Shown here in pieces: positions 52,234-60,568 of a stretch of 64,000 nucleotides of DNA. The stretch comes from Nocardia wallacei (GTDB lineage Bacteria > Actinomycetota > Actinomycetes > Mycobacteriales > Mycobacteriaceae): assembly GCF_029868745.1 (NCBI RefSeq), contig NZ_JARWOP010000385.1:1-64000 (forward strand), read 5' to 3'. Position 1 is the first letter of the stretch. Each line of letters begins with the position of its first letter. The notes below the pieces were generated by a model. The model saw only the letters and a program-made list of their open reading frames with translations. It was not told the origin of the DNA and did not search any database. Both the position numbers and the translations under genes were made by a program.

Positions 52234-53289
52234 TCAGCGCAGCCCGCCGGGGGCCAGATCGTCGATCGCGGCGGCGCTGCGGGTGAGCATGGTGTGGAAC
52301 ATCCGGTCCCCGCGTTCGGTGGATTGCGCCGCGCCGCAACCGAAGACGATGATCAGCGGGGCCTGGATCAGCTCGGTGGTGTAGTCGTGCCAGCACTGTT
52401 CGAGGGAGTAATCCGTGACGCCGTGCCGCAGCAGCGCGGCGTGGTAGTCGGCGACGATCGCGCGTTCGTGCGCGCGGCGGTCCGCGATGGGCAGGCTGGT
52501 GGCGAGCAGAAAGCCGATGTCGCGCAACGGTTGTCCGGGTGTGATGGCCTGCCAGTCGATAAACGTCACCGACCCGTCGGGCCCGAACATCACATTGTCC
52601 ACGCGCAGATCGCCGTGCAGTAGCGCGAAGTGCCGCACCGGGGTGACCAGCCAGTCCCCGGCCGTCGCCACGAGCCAGTCGAGGGCGGCCAGTTCCAGCG
52701 CGCTCAACCGGTCGGCGAAGCGGTCCCGGAAGGCGTCGGTCATCGGGGCGAGCACCGAATCCATCAGTTCGCGATCCGCTTGCATCGGCAGCGCCAGGCC
52801 CGGCTCGGCGAACAGGGTGTCGTCGCACCAGCGCGGTCCGTGCAGGCCCGCCGCCGCGACGGCGATGGTCCGCGCCTGGTCGACGCCGCAACCGGCGATC
52901 TGATCGCCCTGCGTGGCGGGCGCGAGATCATCGAGCAGCAGCACGAATTCGGCGCCCGAGTCCGACAGCGCCGAGCCGTAGCAGCGCGGCAGCGGTACCC
53001 GCACCGTGGCGGCGAGGTTGCGGTAGAACCGCACCTCGTTGCGGAACGCGCCGCTGCCGAAACTGCGCTGATCCGCCGAACCGGTGGCGAGCTTGGCGAC
53101 CATCGTGGACGGCAGCGCGGTAGCGTCGCGGTAGCGCAGCGCCAGCCGGTAGCTGCCCGCCATCTGGCCGGAACCCACCGGTGTCGACGCGACACCCTCG
53201 ACGGTCACGTCGTGGCCGTGCGACCGCAGCAGCGCGGTCAGCCACTCCGGGGTGAGTTCGGTTGCGCTGGTGGGGATATCGAGCGACAT
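52234..53289 (-). CDS. aminoglycoside-phosphotransferase-fold kinase
   Basis: A 351-aa kinase-like protein of the APH/ecdysteroid-kinase type. GSGQMAGSYRLAL is the glycine-rich loop, MVAKLATG carries the ATP-binding lysine, and HGDLRVDNVMFGPDGSVTFIDWQ near 247-268 holds the catalytic loop and the metal-binding Asp. Similar proteins phosphorylate small hydroxylated compounds. It starts 3 bases after the LLM oxidoreductase stop, so they are one unit. Substrate unknown; the neighbours suggest a catabolic or detoxifying role. Confidence 0.85.
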   Translation of the reverse strand: MSLDIPTSATELTPEWLTALLRSHGHDVTVEGVASTPVGSGQMAGSYRLALRYRDATALPSTMVAKLATGSADQRSFGSGAFRNEVRFYRNLAATVRVPLPRCYGSALSDSGAEFVLLLDDLAPATQGDQIAGCGVDQARTIAVAAAGLHGPRWCDDTLFAEPGLALPMQADRELMDSVLAPMTDAFRDRFADRLSALELAALDWLVATAGDWLVTPVRHFALLHGDLRVDNVMFGPDGSVTFIDWQAITPGQPLRDIGFLLATSLPIADRRAHERAIVADYHAALLRHGVTDYSLEQCWHDYTTELIQAPLIIVFGCGAAQSTERGDRMFHTMLTRSAAAIDDLAPGGLR

Positions 53290-53291
53290 GG

Positions 53292-54395
53292 TCACCTCAC
53301 TGCTGCGGCGGTGGCGCCGGGGTTCACGGGCGGACGGCGATCGGCCGGGCGGACGGCCCGGTAGGCGGCCACCACCGGAGCGAGTTCGGCGGGCGTGGCG
53401 CCGTGCAGGATGACCGAGTCGACGCCGAGGGTGAACTGCCGGGTCACGGCCGCGGCGCAGTCGGCGGCGGATCCGGTGGCGCAGTCGCGCACCCAGGCGT
53501 CCGGTATCACCGCGGCCAGTTCGCGCAGTTCGGCCGGTGTCGCGGTGGCGTCGATCGCGCCGCGCGCCCCGGAGAACGCGGCACTCGCGCGGACGCGGTC
53601 GAGATCGCTTGCCCGCCAACGGTTCGCGCGCATCAGAGCGTCCGGGTAGCCCTGCAGGTAGGTGGCCAGCCGACCGTACAGGCGGCGCAGCCGTTCCCTC
53701 TCGGCGTGCTGCTCGTCGACGGTCGCCAGCACCGCCCAGATCCGCACCGACGCCGGGTCGCGCCCGGCGCGTTCGGCCGCCGCGCGCACGGTGCCGACCG
53801 CCGCCGCGGTCGCCTCGTCGCCGAGAAACGTGTGCAGGACCACCGCGTCGGCGATCCGACCGGCGAGAGCGAGCGTACGAGACCCCATGGTGGCCAACAG
53901 GATCGGCGGCGGCGTCGCCAGGGTGACACCGAGATGCAGCGCCGGGTACGCGCCGATCAGGCCGTCGTGCCCGATCACGGTCTCGCCGCGCCACAGGCGG
54001 CGCAGCAGGTCCGCGAATTCGGCCAGCTGCGCCCCGGTCACAGTGGGCAGGCCGAGCACCTGCCACTGGGCGGTGATCCCCCGCCCCAGCCCCAACGCGA
54101 ACCGGCCGCCGGACAGCTCGGCGAGCGTCGCCCCCATCGTGGCCGTCACCAGCGGATGCCGGGTGTGGTGATTGGTCGCGGCGGTGGCGACCCCGAGCCG
54201 GGGCGCGGCCACGGCGAGCGCCCCCGACAGCACGGCGGCGTCCTTGACATTGAATCGCTCGGAGACGAACGCCGCCCCCAGACCGATCCGCTCCGCCTCG
54301 GCCGCCTCCGCGACGAGTTCGGCGGGCCGCACCGGATGCCGCGACAGCGTGTAATACCCCAGCTCGGTGAGCAACTCGGGCCCGGGATCGATCAT
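53292..54395 (-). CDS. LLM-class (F420-dependent type) oxidoreductase
   Basis: A 367-aa luciferase-like TIM-barrel oxidoreductase. VAEAAEAERIGLGAAFVSERF near 27-47 and LGLGRGITAQWQVLG near 105-119 are typical of the F420-dependent branch; ATMGSRTLALAGRIADAVVLH follows in the barrel. Cofactor F420 use is likely but flavin cannot be excluded. It is divergent from the disulfide-reductase-like gene at 54470, with O3 in the gap. Coupled to the kinase at 52234. Substrate unknown. Confidence 0.87.
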   Translation of the reverse strand: MIDPGPELLTELGYYTLSRHPVRPAELVAEAAEAERIGLGAAFVSERFNVKDAAVLSGALAVAAPRLGVATAATNHHTRHPLVTATMGATLAELSGGRFALGLGRGITAQWQVLGLPTVTGAQLAEFADLLRRLWRGETVIGHDGLIGAYPALHLGVTLATPPPILLATMGSRTLALAGRIADAVVLHTFLGDEATAAAVGTVRAAAERAGRDPASVRIWAVLATVDEQHAERERLRRLYGRLATYLQGYPDALMRANRWRASDLDRVRASAAFSGARGAIDATATPAELRELAAVIPDAWVRDCATGSAADCAAAVTRQFTLGVDSVILHGATPAELAPVVAAYRAVRPADRRPPVNPGATAAAVR

Positions 54396-54425
54396 GCCCC
54401 AAATCTAGAACGAGTCCCGAGACTC

Positions 54426-54454
54426 GGTATACAGATTCGAAAAATTGTCTACTG
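54426..54454. promoter_or_regulatory. candidate TetR operator O3
   Basis: A 29-base site starting GGTATACAG and ending TTGTCTACTG, aligned with O1 at about 20 of 29 positions, including the whole right arm TGTCTACTG. Arms are less symmetric than in O1. It lies in the gap between the LLM gene (start 54395) and the gene at 54470 and could serve both. Confidence 0.55.
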
Positions 54455-54469
54455 CGTAACGTGACCCGC

Positions 54470-55855
54470 ATGAGCGAACGTGTGGTGATCGTCGGCGCGG
54501 ACGCGGCCGGGATGTCGGCGGCGTCGCAGGCCCGCAGGCTGCGGACGGCGAGCGAGCTGGACATCGTGGTGTTCGAGCGCGGGCACTTCACCTCCTACTC
54601 GGCGTGCGGTATCCCCTACTGGGTCGGCGGCGACGTGGACGACCGCGACGACCTGATCGCCCGCACGCCCGAGGAGCACCGGGCCCGCGAGATCGACCTG
54701 CGGCTGCGGACCGAGGTGCGCGAGATCGACGTGCCCGGTCGCCGGGTCCGTACACACGACCTCGAGACCGGCGCCGAAACCTGGACGGACTTCGACAAAC
54801 TCGTGCTCGCCACCGGCGCGAGCCCGATCCGGCCGCCGCTGCCCGGCATCGACGCCGCCGGGGTGCACGGCGTGCAGACGCTCGACGACGGCCAGGCCCT
54901 CATCGACACGCTCGACTCCACCCGGGGCCGCCGCGCGGTGGTGGTGGGCGCCGGGTACATCGGCGTCGAGATGTCGGAGGCGCTGATCAACCGCGGCTAC
55001 CAGGTGACGATGCTCAACCGCGGCGCCGAGCCCATGTCCACCCTCGACCCCGACATGGGCGTCCTGATCCGGAAAGCCATGCAGGGCCTGGGGATTCACG
55101 TCGTCGACGACACGGAGGTGACCGCCATCCACACCGACGCGCAGGGCCGGGTCCGCGCGGTCGCCGCCGACGACGCCGAATATCCGGCGGACGTGGTGGT
55201 ACTCGGCCTCGGCGTCCGCCCCGCCACCGAGCTGGCCCGCGCCGCGGGGCTGCCGCTGGGCGCATCCGGCGGGCTGCTGACCGACCTGGCGATGCGCGTG
55301 CGCGGGCACGAGAACATCTGGGCCGGTGGCGATTGCGTCGAGGTACTGGATCTGGTGTCCGGCTCGCAGCGGCACATCCCGCTCGGCACCCACGCCAACA
55401 AGCACGGCCAGGTTATCGGCGCGGGTGTCGGCGGCGACTACGCCACCTTCCCCGGCGTGGTCGGCACCGCCGTCAGCAAGGTCTGCGATCTGGAGGTCGC
55501 GCGTACCGGCCTGCGCGAGAAGGACGCTCGCGCGGTCGGGCTGCAGTACGTCACCGTGGTCATCGAATCCACCAGCCGCGCAGGGTATTTCCCGGGCGCC
55601 GCGCCCATGACGGTGAAGATGCTCGCGGAGCGGCGCACCGGCCGGTTGCTCGGCGTGCAGATCGTGGGCCGGGAGGGCGCGGGCAAACGCATCGATATCG
55701 CCGCCGTGGCCCTGACCGCCCGGATGACCGTCGAACAGATGACCGCCCTCGATCTCGGCTACGCCCCGCCGTTCTCCCCGGTCTGGGATCCGGTGCTGGT
55801 GGCCGCCCGCAAGGCCGTGTCCGCGGTGCGGAAGGACGCAATTCCGATACCGTGA
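54470..55855 (+). CDS. FAD-dependent CoA-disulfide reductase/NADH oxidase family protein
   Basis: A 461-aa flavoprotein disulfide reductase of the CoADR type. FAD motif GADAAGMSAASQ at about 8-19, then the single redox cysteine in SYSACGIPYW near 43, the NAD(P) motif VVGAGYIGVEMSEAL near 160 and the second FAD motif IWAGGDCVEV near 285. A C-terminal dimerisation domain is present. One active cysteine with no second partner suits CoA-disulfide reductase or NADH oxidase, not a dithiol pair. I take the ATG at 54470; a GTG at 54461 is possible. Followed by a stress protein. Confidence 0.88.
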   Translation: MSERVVIVGADAAGMSAASQARRLRTASELDIVVFERGHFTSYSACGIPYWVGGDVDDRDDLIARTPEEHRAREIDLRLRTEVREIDVPGRRVRTHDLETGAETWTDFDKLVLATGASPIRPPLPGIDAAGVHGVQTLDDGQALIDTLDSTRGRRAVVVGAGYIGVEMSEALINRGYQVTMLNRGAEPMSTLDPDMGVLIRKAMQGLGIHVVDDTEVTAIHTDAQGRVRAVAADDAEYPADVVVLGLGVRPATELARAAGLPLGASGGLLTDLAMRVRGHENIWAGGDCVEVLDLVSGSQRHIPLGTHANKHGQVIGAGVGGDYATFPGVVGTAVSKVCDLEVARTGLREKDARAVGLQYVTVVIESTSRAGYFPGAAPMTVKMLAERRTGRLLGVQIVGREGAGKRIDIAAVALTARMTVEQMTALDLGYAPPFSPVWDPVLVAARKAVSAVRKDAIPIP

Positions 55856-55888
55856 GCATACTTCTGGCAATCACAGGGAGGGATGCTC

Positions 55889-56803
55889 ATGACGCACGGC
55901 ACGAACCCCGCGGCGGATCCCCGGCCACCCGGCGACGTCGTGGTCGGGGTGGACGGTTCCAGAGCGTCCGACAGCGCCGTCCGGTGGGCGGCCCGGACCG
56001 CCGCCGAACGCGGACGGCCGCTGCGGATCCTGCACGGCCTCGGCCTCACGACGGCCGGGCTGCTCCTGGGATCGGATCGGATCGGCGCCTCCGACGCCCT
56101 CGAGAAGCTGCGGCGCAAGGCCGACGAGTGCGTGGCCGCCGCGGTCGCCCTGGCCCGCGAGACCGCCCCGGACCTGGATATCGACACCGAGGTCTCCGAT
56201 CTGGGCCCGGCCCGGTTCCTGATCGAGCAGTCCGCGTCGGCCCATCTCGTGGTGCTCGGCGTGTCCGGCACCGGCGGCGCGCTGACCCGGCTGGGTTCCA
56301 CGCTCATGGCCGTCGTCGCGCACGGGCACGGCGCGATCGTGGTCGTGCGCGGCACCGACGAAGAGGACCCGGACATGTCCGCGCGGCCGGTGGTGGTCGG
56401 CGTGGACGGGAATCCGGCCGGGCAGGCGGCGACACGTGTCGCCTTCGCCGAGGCCGCCGCCCTGGGCGTGCCGCTGGTGGCCGTGCACACCTGGAGCGAT
56501 CTTCCCGTCGGCGGGCTGCCGGGCGCCCCGCCGGAACTCGACCCGATGACCGAGGCCGAGGCGCAACGCACCCTCCAGGAGCAGTTGGGCCGGTGTCAGG
56601 AGCAGTATCCGGACGTCGTGATCGTCCGCAAGGTCTATCTGTCCGGCCCGCGAGATCGCCTGATCGGCTGGTCGCGCTCGGCGCAGTTGCTGGTGGTCGG
56701 CAGTCGCGGGCGCGGCGGATTCCGCGGCCTGCTGCTCGGCTCGACCAGCCAGACGCTGGTCCAGCAGTCGCACTGCCCGGTCATGGTCGTGCACCAACGC
56801 TGA
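55889..56803 (+). CDS. tandem universal stress protein
   Basis: A 304-aa protein with two UspA domains, about 1-145 and 155-304. Each begins VVVGVDGS/VVVGVDGN; the ATP-binding G-motifs are GVSGTGGALTRLGST and GSRGRGGFRGLLLGSTS. ATG at 55889 with AGGGAGG 7 bases upstream; another ATG two codons earlier lies too near the site. It follows the FAD enzyme by 33 bases in the same direction. It is expected in the cytoplasm under stress such as hypoxia, though no dormancy box was recognised. Confidence 0.9.
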   Translation: MTHGTNPAADPRPPGDVVVGVDGSRASDSAVRWAARTAAERGRPLRILHGLGLTTAGLLLGSDRIGASDALEKLRRKADECVAAAVALARETAPDLDIDTEVSDLGPARFLIEQSASAHLVVLGVSGTGGALTRLGSTLMAVVAHGHGAIVVVRGTDEEDPDMSARPVVVGVDGNPAGQAATRVAFAEAAALGVPLVAVHTWSDLPVGGLPGAPPELDPMTEAEAQRTLQEQLGRCQEQYPDVVIVRKVYLSGPRDRLIGWSRSAQLLVVGSRGRGGFRGLLLGSTSQTLVQQSHCPVMVVHQR

Positions 56804-56810
56804 GGCCGGG

Positions 56811-57620
56811 CTACCAGGTACCCGTCAGGTCGTAGGTGGTCAGGATCGCCTCCAAGGGCGGATTGACAGCGGGCGGCAGTACCTCGACGCCGGGATCGGC
56901 GGCGGGAATGAGTCCCTTGGTCGCGCGGCCACTTCTGGTGCGGCGCAACCAGATCGCCCAGCAGCTCCATTCGCTGCCGTGCCGGGAGCCGTACATGATG
57001 CCGTGCGCCAGGCTGTCGTCGTCGAGGGTAATCGGCCACAGCCGGGTGGCTATCGCCGTGGTGAGAGCGCGGTCGCTGCCGCGCAATTCGGCGACGGTGA
57101 TCTCCGTGATGCCGCGTTCGATCAGGCTCGGCGGCGGATACTTGGCGATCGCGGACAGGCTCGACGCGGCCTCGACATCGATGAACCATCCCATGGTGGG
57201 CAACGTGATTCGGTACAGCCGGTATTCGGTCAGCCACGTCAGATCGATCTCGCGCGGCGCGCGGAAACCGGCGTTCTCCCATTCCTCCCTGATCAGGGAG
57301 TCCAATTCGGCGTCGGGGCCGACATCGTCGAAGTAGGTCGACGCGGCGACGGGCAGCCGCGGCTTGAGCGGTGCGAGCAGTTCGCCGTAGGCGCCCTCCT
57401 CGGTATCGGCGGCATAGACCGTCTGCTGCCCCGCCACGTCGTACCGATTCCAGGCCGCCGGGGAACTCTCACCGGCCAGCCCGCGCAGCAGCGGATTGAG
57501 CGGGCCGTAGGACGGTTTCGCCAGCCGGTACACCTCGCGGCTGGCCGACGGGACGAGCACCAGGCCGGTTTTCGAACAGGTCCGCCGGGCACTGGAGCGC
57601 CTGACATCCCTGATAGACAC
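56811..57620 (-). CDS. RES-domain toxin
   Basis: A 269-aa protein with the RES fold: REVYRLAKPSYGPLNP near 28-43 (first Arg), GQQTVYAADTEEGAYGELLAP near 64-84 (Glu region) and a later serine-containing segment. RES toxins of MbcT type degrade NAD+. This one is longer than MbcT (about 190 aa), with extra N- and C-terminal parts (KGLIPAADPGVEVLPP), so it belongs to a longer branch. GTG at 57620 with AGGGG. It lies 78 bases after the antitoxin gene. Whether its active residues all remain cannot be judged by eye. Confidence 0.75.
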   Translation of the reverse strand: MSIRDVRRSSARRTCSKTGLVLVPSASREVYRLAKPSYGPLNPLLRGLAGESSPAAWNRYDVAGQQTVYAADTEEGAYGELLAPLKPRLPVAASTYFDDVGPDAELDSLIREEWENAGFRAPREIDLTWLTEYRLYRITLPTMGWFIDVEAASSLSAIAKYPPPSLIERGITEITVAELRGSDRALTTAIATRLWPITLDDDSLAHGIMYGSRHGSEWSCWAIWLRRTRSGRATKGLIPAADPGVEVLPPAVNPPLEAILTTYDLTGTW

Positions 57621-57698
57621 GAAGAATTCCCCTCACACCGCCGGCTCGGATCCGCATGCGAGAGTAGAGCTTAGTGGAGGGGAGGACCTCGGGGCTAT

Positions 57699-58082
57699 TC
57701 AGTTGTCGCCGGAGCCATCGACGAAAGCGACTGCGGCAGCGATCACTTCGGGAAAACGACCCTCACGGATGGCCACCGCCGGCGACTCCTCGCCCAGCCG
57801 TGGATTGGCGCCGATGAACCAGGACCGGGCCACATCCTCACTCTCGGAGGTGGCGAGCAGGATCCAACAGCGGTGCGCGACCTGCAGCCGCGCCAGCGCC
57901 GCGTCACGCGGGCGGGGTCCGTCGGCATGAGCCCACTTGTGCGGCAGCTTGCGGTCGCGCACGCCGGCGACCAGCGCCACCATGGTGGGACCGAGGTGCT
58001 GCACCAACTGCCGGGCCAGCTCGGACGGCCGCAGCCGGGCCGTCTCCACGTGGCTGGTGATCGCTCCGTTGAGGACTGCCAT
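57699..58082 (-). CDS. Xre/MbcA/ParS-type antitoxin
   Basis: A 127-aa protein. The N-terminal part (RPSELARQLVQHLGPTMVALVAGV) is a degenerate helix-turn-helix, and the C-terminal toxin-binding part (EDVARSWFIGANPRLGEESP, EGRFPEVIAAAVAF) matches the MbcA/ParS/Xre domain, formerly DUF2384. It precedes the RES toxin gene, the standard order. ATG at 58082 after GGAAG; two GTGs just upstream are alternatives. It should cover the toxin and may repress the promoter. Together they form a type II system. Confidence 0.78.
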   Translation of the reverse strand: MAVLNGAITSHVETARLRPSELARQLVQHLGPTMVALVAGVRDRKLPHKWAHADGPRPRDAALARLQVAHRCWILLATSESEDVARSWFIGANPRLGEESPAVAIREGRFPEVIAAAVAFVDGSGDN

Positions 58083-58226
58083 GACTGTCACCACTTCCGC
58101 TGCACCGAAGAACGGATCCGTTGGAGCCGACCCGGTCAGCCTAACCAGAATGCCACCTCAATGCAACCACTGTGCTACCGTAACGCCCGCTGAATTCCGC
58201 ACATCCCTCGTCGAACGGCTGTTTCC

Positions 58227-58772
58227 ATGTGGCGATGGCTCCGCAGCGAGCAGACACCGGCGCACTCCACCGGCCTGCACAGCCCCCAGTCACCCCCGGC
58301 GGACGCCGATCCGCTCGGCGTCAGCCTGCATTACCTGCACCTTTTCCGCGACGAGTACGAACGATCGCGGTTCGTGGTGAAGACCCGCGCCAAGCACGTC
58401 GTGGTGTGGACGGCCGTGGCCAACGGCCTCATCGCCGTGCTCGGCACCGCCATCGCCGTGTCCGACGCGCCGTGGCTCGGCCTGTTCAGCACCGGCCTGG
58501 CCGCCTCGATCGGCGTCATCACCGCGTGGGACGGCCTGTACCGGCATCGCGAGATGTGGGTGCAGCGCAGCGTGATCCTGGGCCAGCTGCAAACCCTGCT
58601 CCGCACCACCGAACTGCGGCAGGCGTCCGGCGAGGACCGCGACCTGCTGGCCCGCGAGACCATGCGGGAACTGAACGAGATCCTCGAGGAGGACCTCGAG
58701 GCGTGGACATCGCTGCGCCGCACGCAATCATCTGTTCGCGAACGGGGCGAGGACCCCGGGGACGCGTCGTAA
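58227..58772 (+). CDS. SLATT-like (DUF4231-type) membrane protein
   Basis: A 181-aa protein. About 50 hydrophilic residues, then two membrane segments at about 57-77 and 80-98 (NGLIAVLGTAIAV, GLAASIGVITAWDGLY), then a long charged helix (QRSVILGQLQTLLRTTELRQA). This is the SLATT layout; SLATT proteins are proposed effector membrane pores in nucleotide-activated defence or stress systems. It is divergent from the toxin-antitoxin pair, with 144 bases between. No cyclase partner is near, so its trigger is unknown. ATG at 58227; no strong ribosome site. Confidence 0.65.
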   Translation: MWRWLRSEQTPAHSTGLHSPQSPPADADPLGVSLHYLHLFRDEYERSRFVVKTRAKHVVVWTAVANGLIAVLGTAIAVSDAPWLGLFSTGLAASIGVITAWDGLYRHREMWVQRSVILGQLQTLLRTTELRQASGEDRDLLARETMRELNEILEEDLEAWTSLRRTQSSVRERGEDPGDAS

Positions 58773-58793
58773 CGGGCGGCGCTCGGGTCGATG

Positions 58794-59732
58794 TCAGTCG
58801 GGCGGGCCACTGCGGCCGGAACCGCCGTGACCATGCTGGGTTCGCAACGCGCGCAACCGATCGGCGATCGGCGGATGACCGCCGTACCAGCGCAACCGCA
58901 CGGCGAGCAGGCCGGTCGGCGGCGAGTAGTCCCGTTGCCATCGGCGCAGGGCCACCGCGAGGTCGCGACCGTACCCGAGATCCGCGGCGAATCGGTCGGC
59001 GGCGAATTCCGCGCGGCGGGACCGCGCCGCGGCGGTGAGCGGCTCGACGGCGAACAGCGCGCACAGCGAGACGGCGACCGGCCTGCCCGTGGTATCGGCC
59101 AGGACGAAATATAGCGTCGTCAGTAATCCCAGGGCGAGCACGAATCTGATCACGATCGCGGCGCGCCCCAGCGCACCGAACGGTCGACCCGCCGCGGCCG
59201 CAAGACGTTTCACCACAGTGCCCGGAATCGCGCTCCAGGCGGCGAGCAATCGCAGACGCTGGTCGCCGGCGACATGATGGCCGAGTTCATGGGCGAGAAC
59301 GGCTTCCAGCCGGCGCGGGCGCAGCGTCACGATCGCCCAGCTGGTCACGGCGACGATCCGGGTCGGTGCGGCGTAGGCGTTCAGCGACGCGGACTGCTGC
59401 ACCCACAGCGAATACGGCCAGCCGTCCAGGCCCGGTGCGCGGGTCACGTTTTCCCAAGCGGCAGTGAGGATTTCCGACTCCCGCCCGATCGCCTTGCGGA
59501 ATCCGTAGAAGGCGGCCCACGACTGCCGGTTCGGGGTGAACCACGCCGCGTCGAACAGTACGACGCCCGCGAACACCCAGATTCCGCCGAGCACGACCGC
59601 CACCCACGGCCCGGCGCACCGCTCGACGACGAACACCAGCAGCGCACTCAACGCCACCGTCGGGACCGCGAGCACGGCGGTTACCCACCGCGACAGCGCA
59701 TTTCGGAAGCGGTCATCGGATGTCGCGGACAT
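58794..59732 (-). CDS. M48-family membrane metalloprotease
   Basis: A 312-aa zinc protease of the HtpX/M48 type. The zinc motif HELGHH is at about 148-153, with the third ligand in RRAEFAADRFAAD near 255. Two membrane segments at about 17-36 and 45-60 and another near 190 anchor it; the catalytic part lies on the cytoplasmic side. ATG at 59732 after GGGGGAG. It converges with the SLATT-like gene (21 bases between stops). Likely degrades damaged membrane proteins. Confidence 0.85.
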   Translation of the reverse strand: MSATSDDRFRNALSRWVTAVLAVPTVALSALLVFVVERCAGPWVAVVLGGIWVFAGVVLFDAAWFTPNRQSWAAFYGFRKAIGRESEILTAAWENVTRAPGLDGWPYSLWVQQSASLNAYAAPTRIVAVTSWAIVTLRPRRLEAVLAHELGHHVAGDQRLRLLAAWSAIPGTVVKRLAAAAGRPFGALGRAAIVIRFVLALGLLTTLYFVLADTTGRPVAVSLCALFAVEPLTAAARSRRAEFAADRFAADLGYGRDLAVALRRWQRDYSPPTGLLAVRLRWYGGHPPIADRLRALRTQHGHGGSGRSGPPD

Positions 59733-59874
59733 CTCTCCCCCTGATCCGTGCCCTCGGCCGCGCGCCCTGGTGTGAGCGGCGACCGGAACCGACGGCGCGG
59801 GGCGCCGCCGGTCGTCGGTCACGGTAACCGAACAGGACGCTGTCGCCATGGGCGATAAGCGTCGGGGCCGAGAC

Positions 59875-60399
59875 TTACGGCACGAAGACCTCGGCGGAGG
59901 CCGGGATATTCGGCTTGTCGGTCCGGAGGGTGAGCTGAACTCGGCCCGGACCGGTGTCCGCCACCAGGATGGCCGCGGTCAGGCGCTGCCCGGCCGGGAC
60001 GAAACGGCTCACGCTGCCCGCCGCACCGGAGTCGAGATTGCGCCAGTCGAGAATCGCCGTCACGTCGCAGGCCAGCAACTGCGGACCCCATTCCCCCACC
60101 GGCGAGAAGCCCTGGGTAATACGCAGTACCACCGAATGCTCGGCGCCCGGCGCCTCGGAATACTGGTAGAGCGGGCCGTCGAAGGCGGTGCCGCCGGCGT
60201 TCATCAGACCCGCGCACACGCCGTTTCCGAGGGTGAACACCGGGCTGAGCTGGAAGTCGGTTTTCGCGCAGGTACGCGGCCCGACATTCGACCATCCGAG
60301 CTGACACGGCTCGCCGCCATCGGCCATGGCGGGCGCGGCGACGGCGACTCCCGCACCGAGAAATGCGGCGACCGCGGCGGCCGAAACCATACGTTTCAT
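59875..60399 (-). CDS. small secreted protein
   Basis: A 174-aa protein with a Sec signal (MKRMVSAAAVAAFLGAGVAV, cut near AMA-DGG). The mature part has four cysteines (EPCQLGW, TCAKTD, VCAGLM, LACDVT) likely in disulfides and beta strands (SVVLRITQG, RVQLTLRTD). ATG at 60399 with AGGGAG. I do not recognise the family. The gene is divergent from the VWA gene; no motif suggests enzymatic activity. Confidence 0.7.
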   Translation of the reverse strand: MKRMVSAAAVAAFLGAGVAVAAPAMADGGEPCQLGWSNVGPRTCAKTDFQLSPVFTLGNGVCAGLMNAGGTAFDGPLYQYSEAPGAEHSVVLRITQGFSPVGEWGPQLLACDVTAILDWRNLDSGAAGSVSRFVPAGQRLTAAILVADTGPGRVQLTLRTDKPNIPASAEVFVP

Positions 60400-60568
60400 C
60401 GTCGAAACTCCCTAGTCTGGAAAAACTCCCGTTCGGAAAGTATTGCGATCCTAGCCATATCGACGGGTTGCGCGTGGTTGTCTCGCCGGCGAATGCAGTA
60501 GAGTCCGGCAACGCCGTTTCGCGACATACGCGACAAACACGGCAGCAGTGGAACGGAGTTCGGTCATC

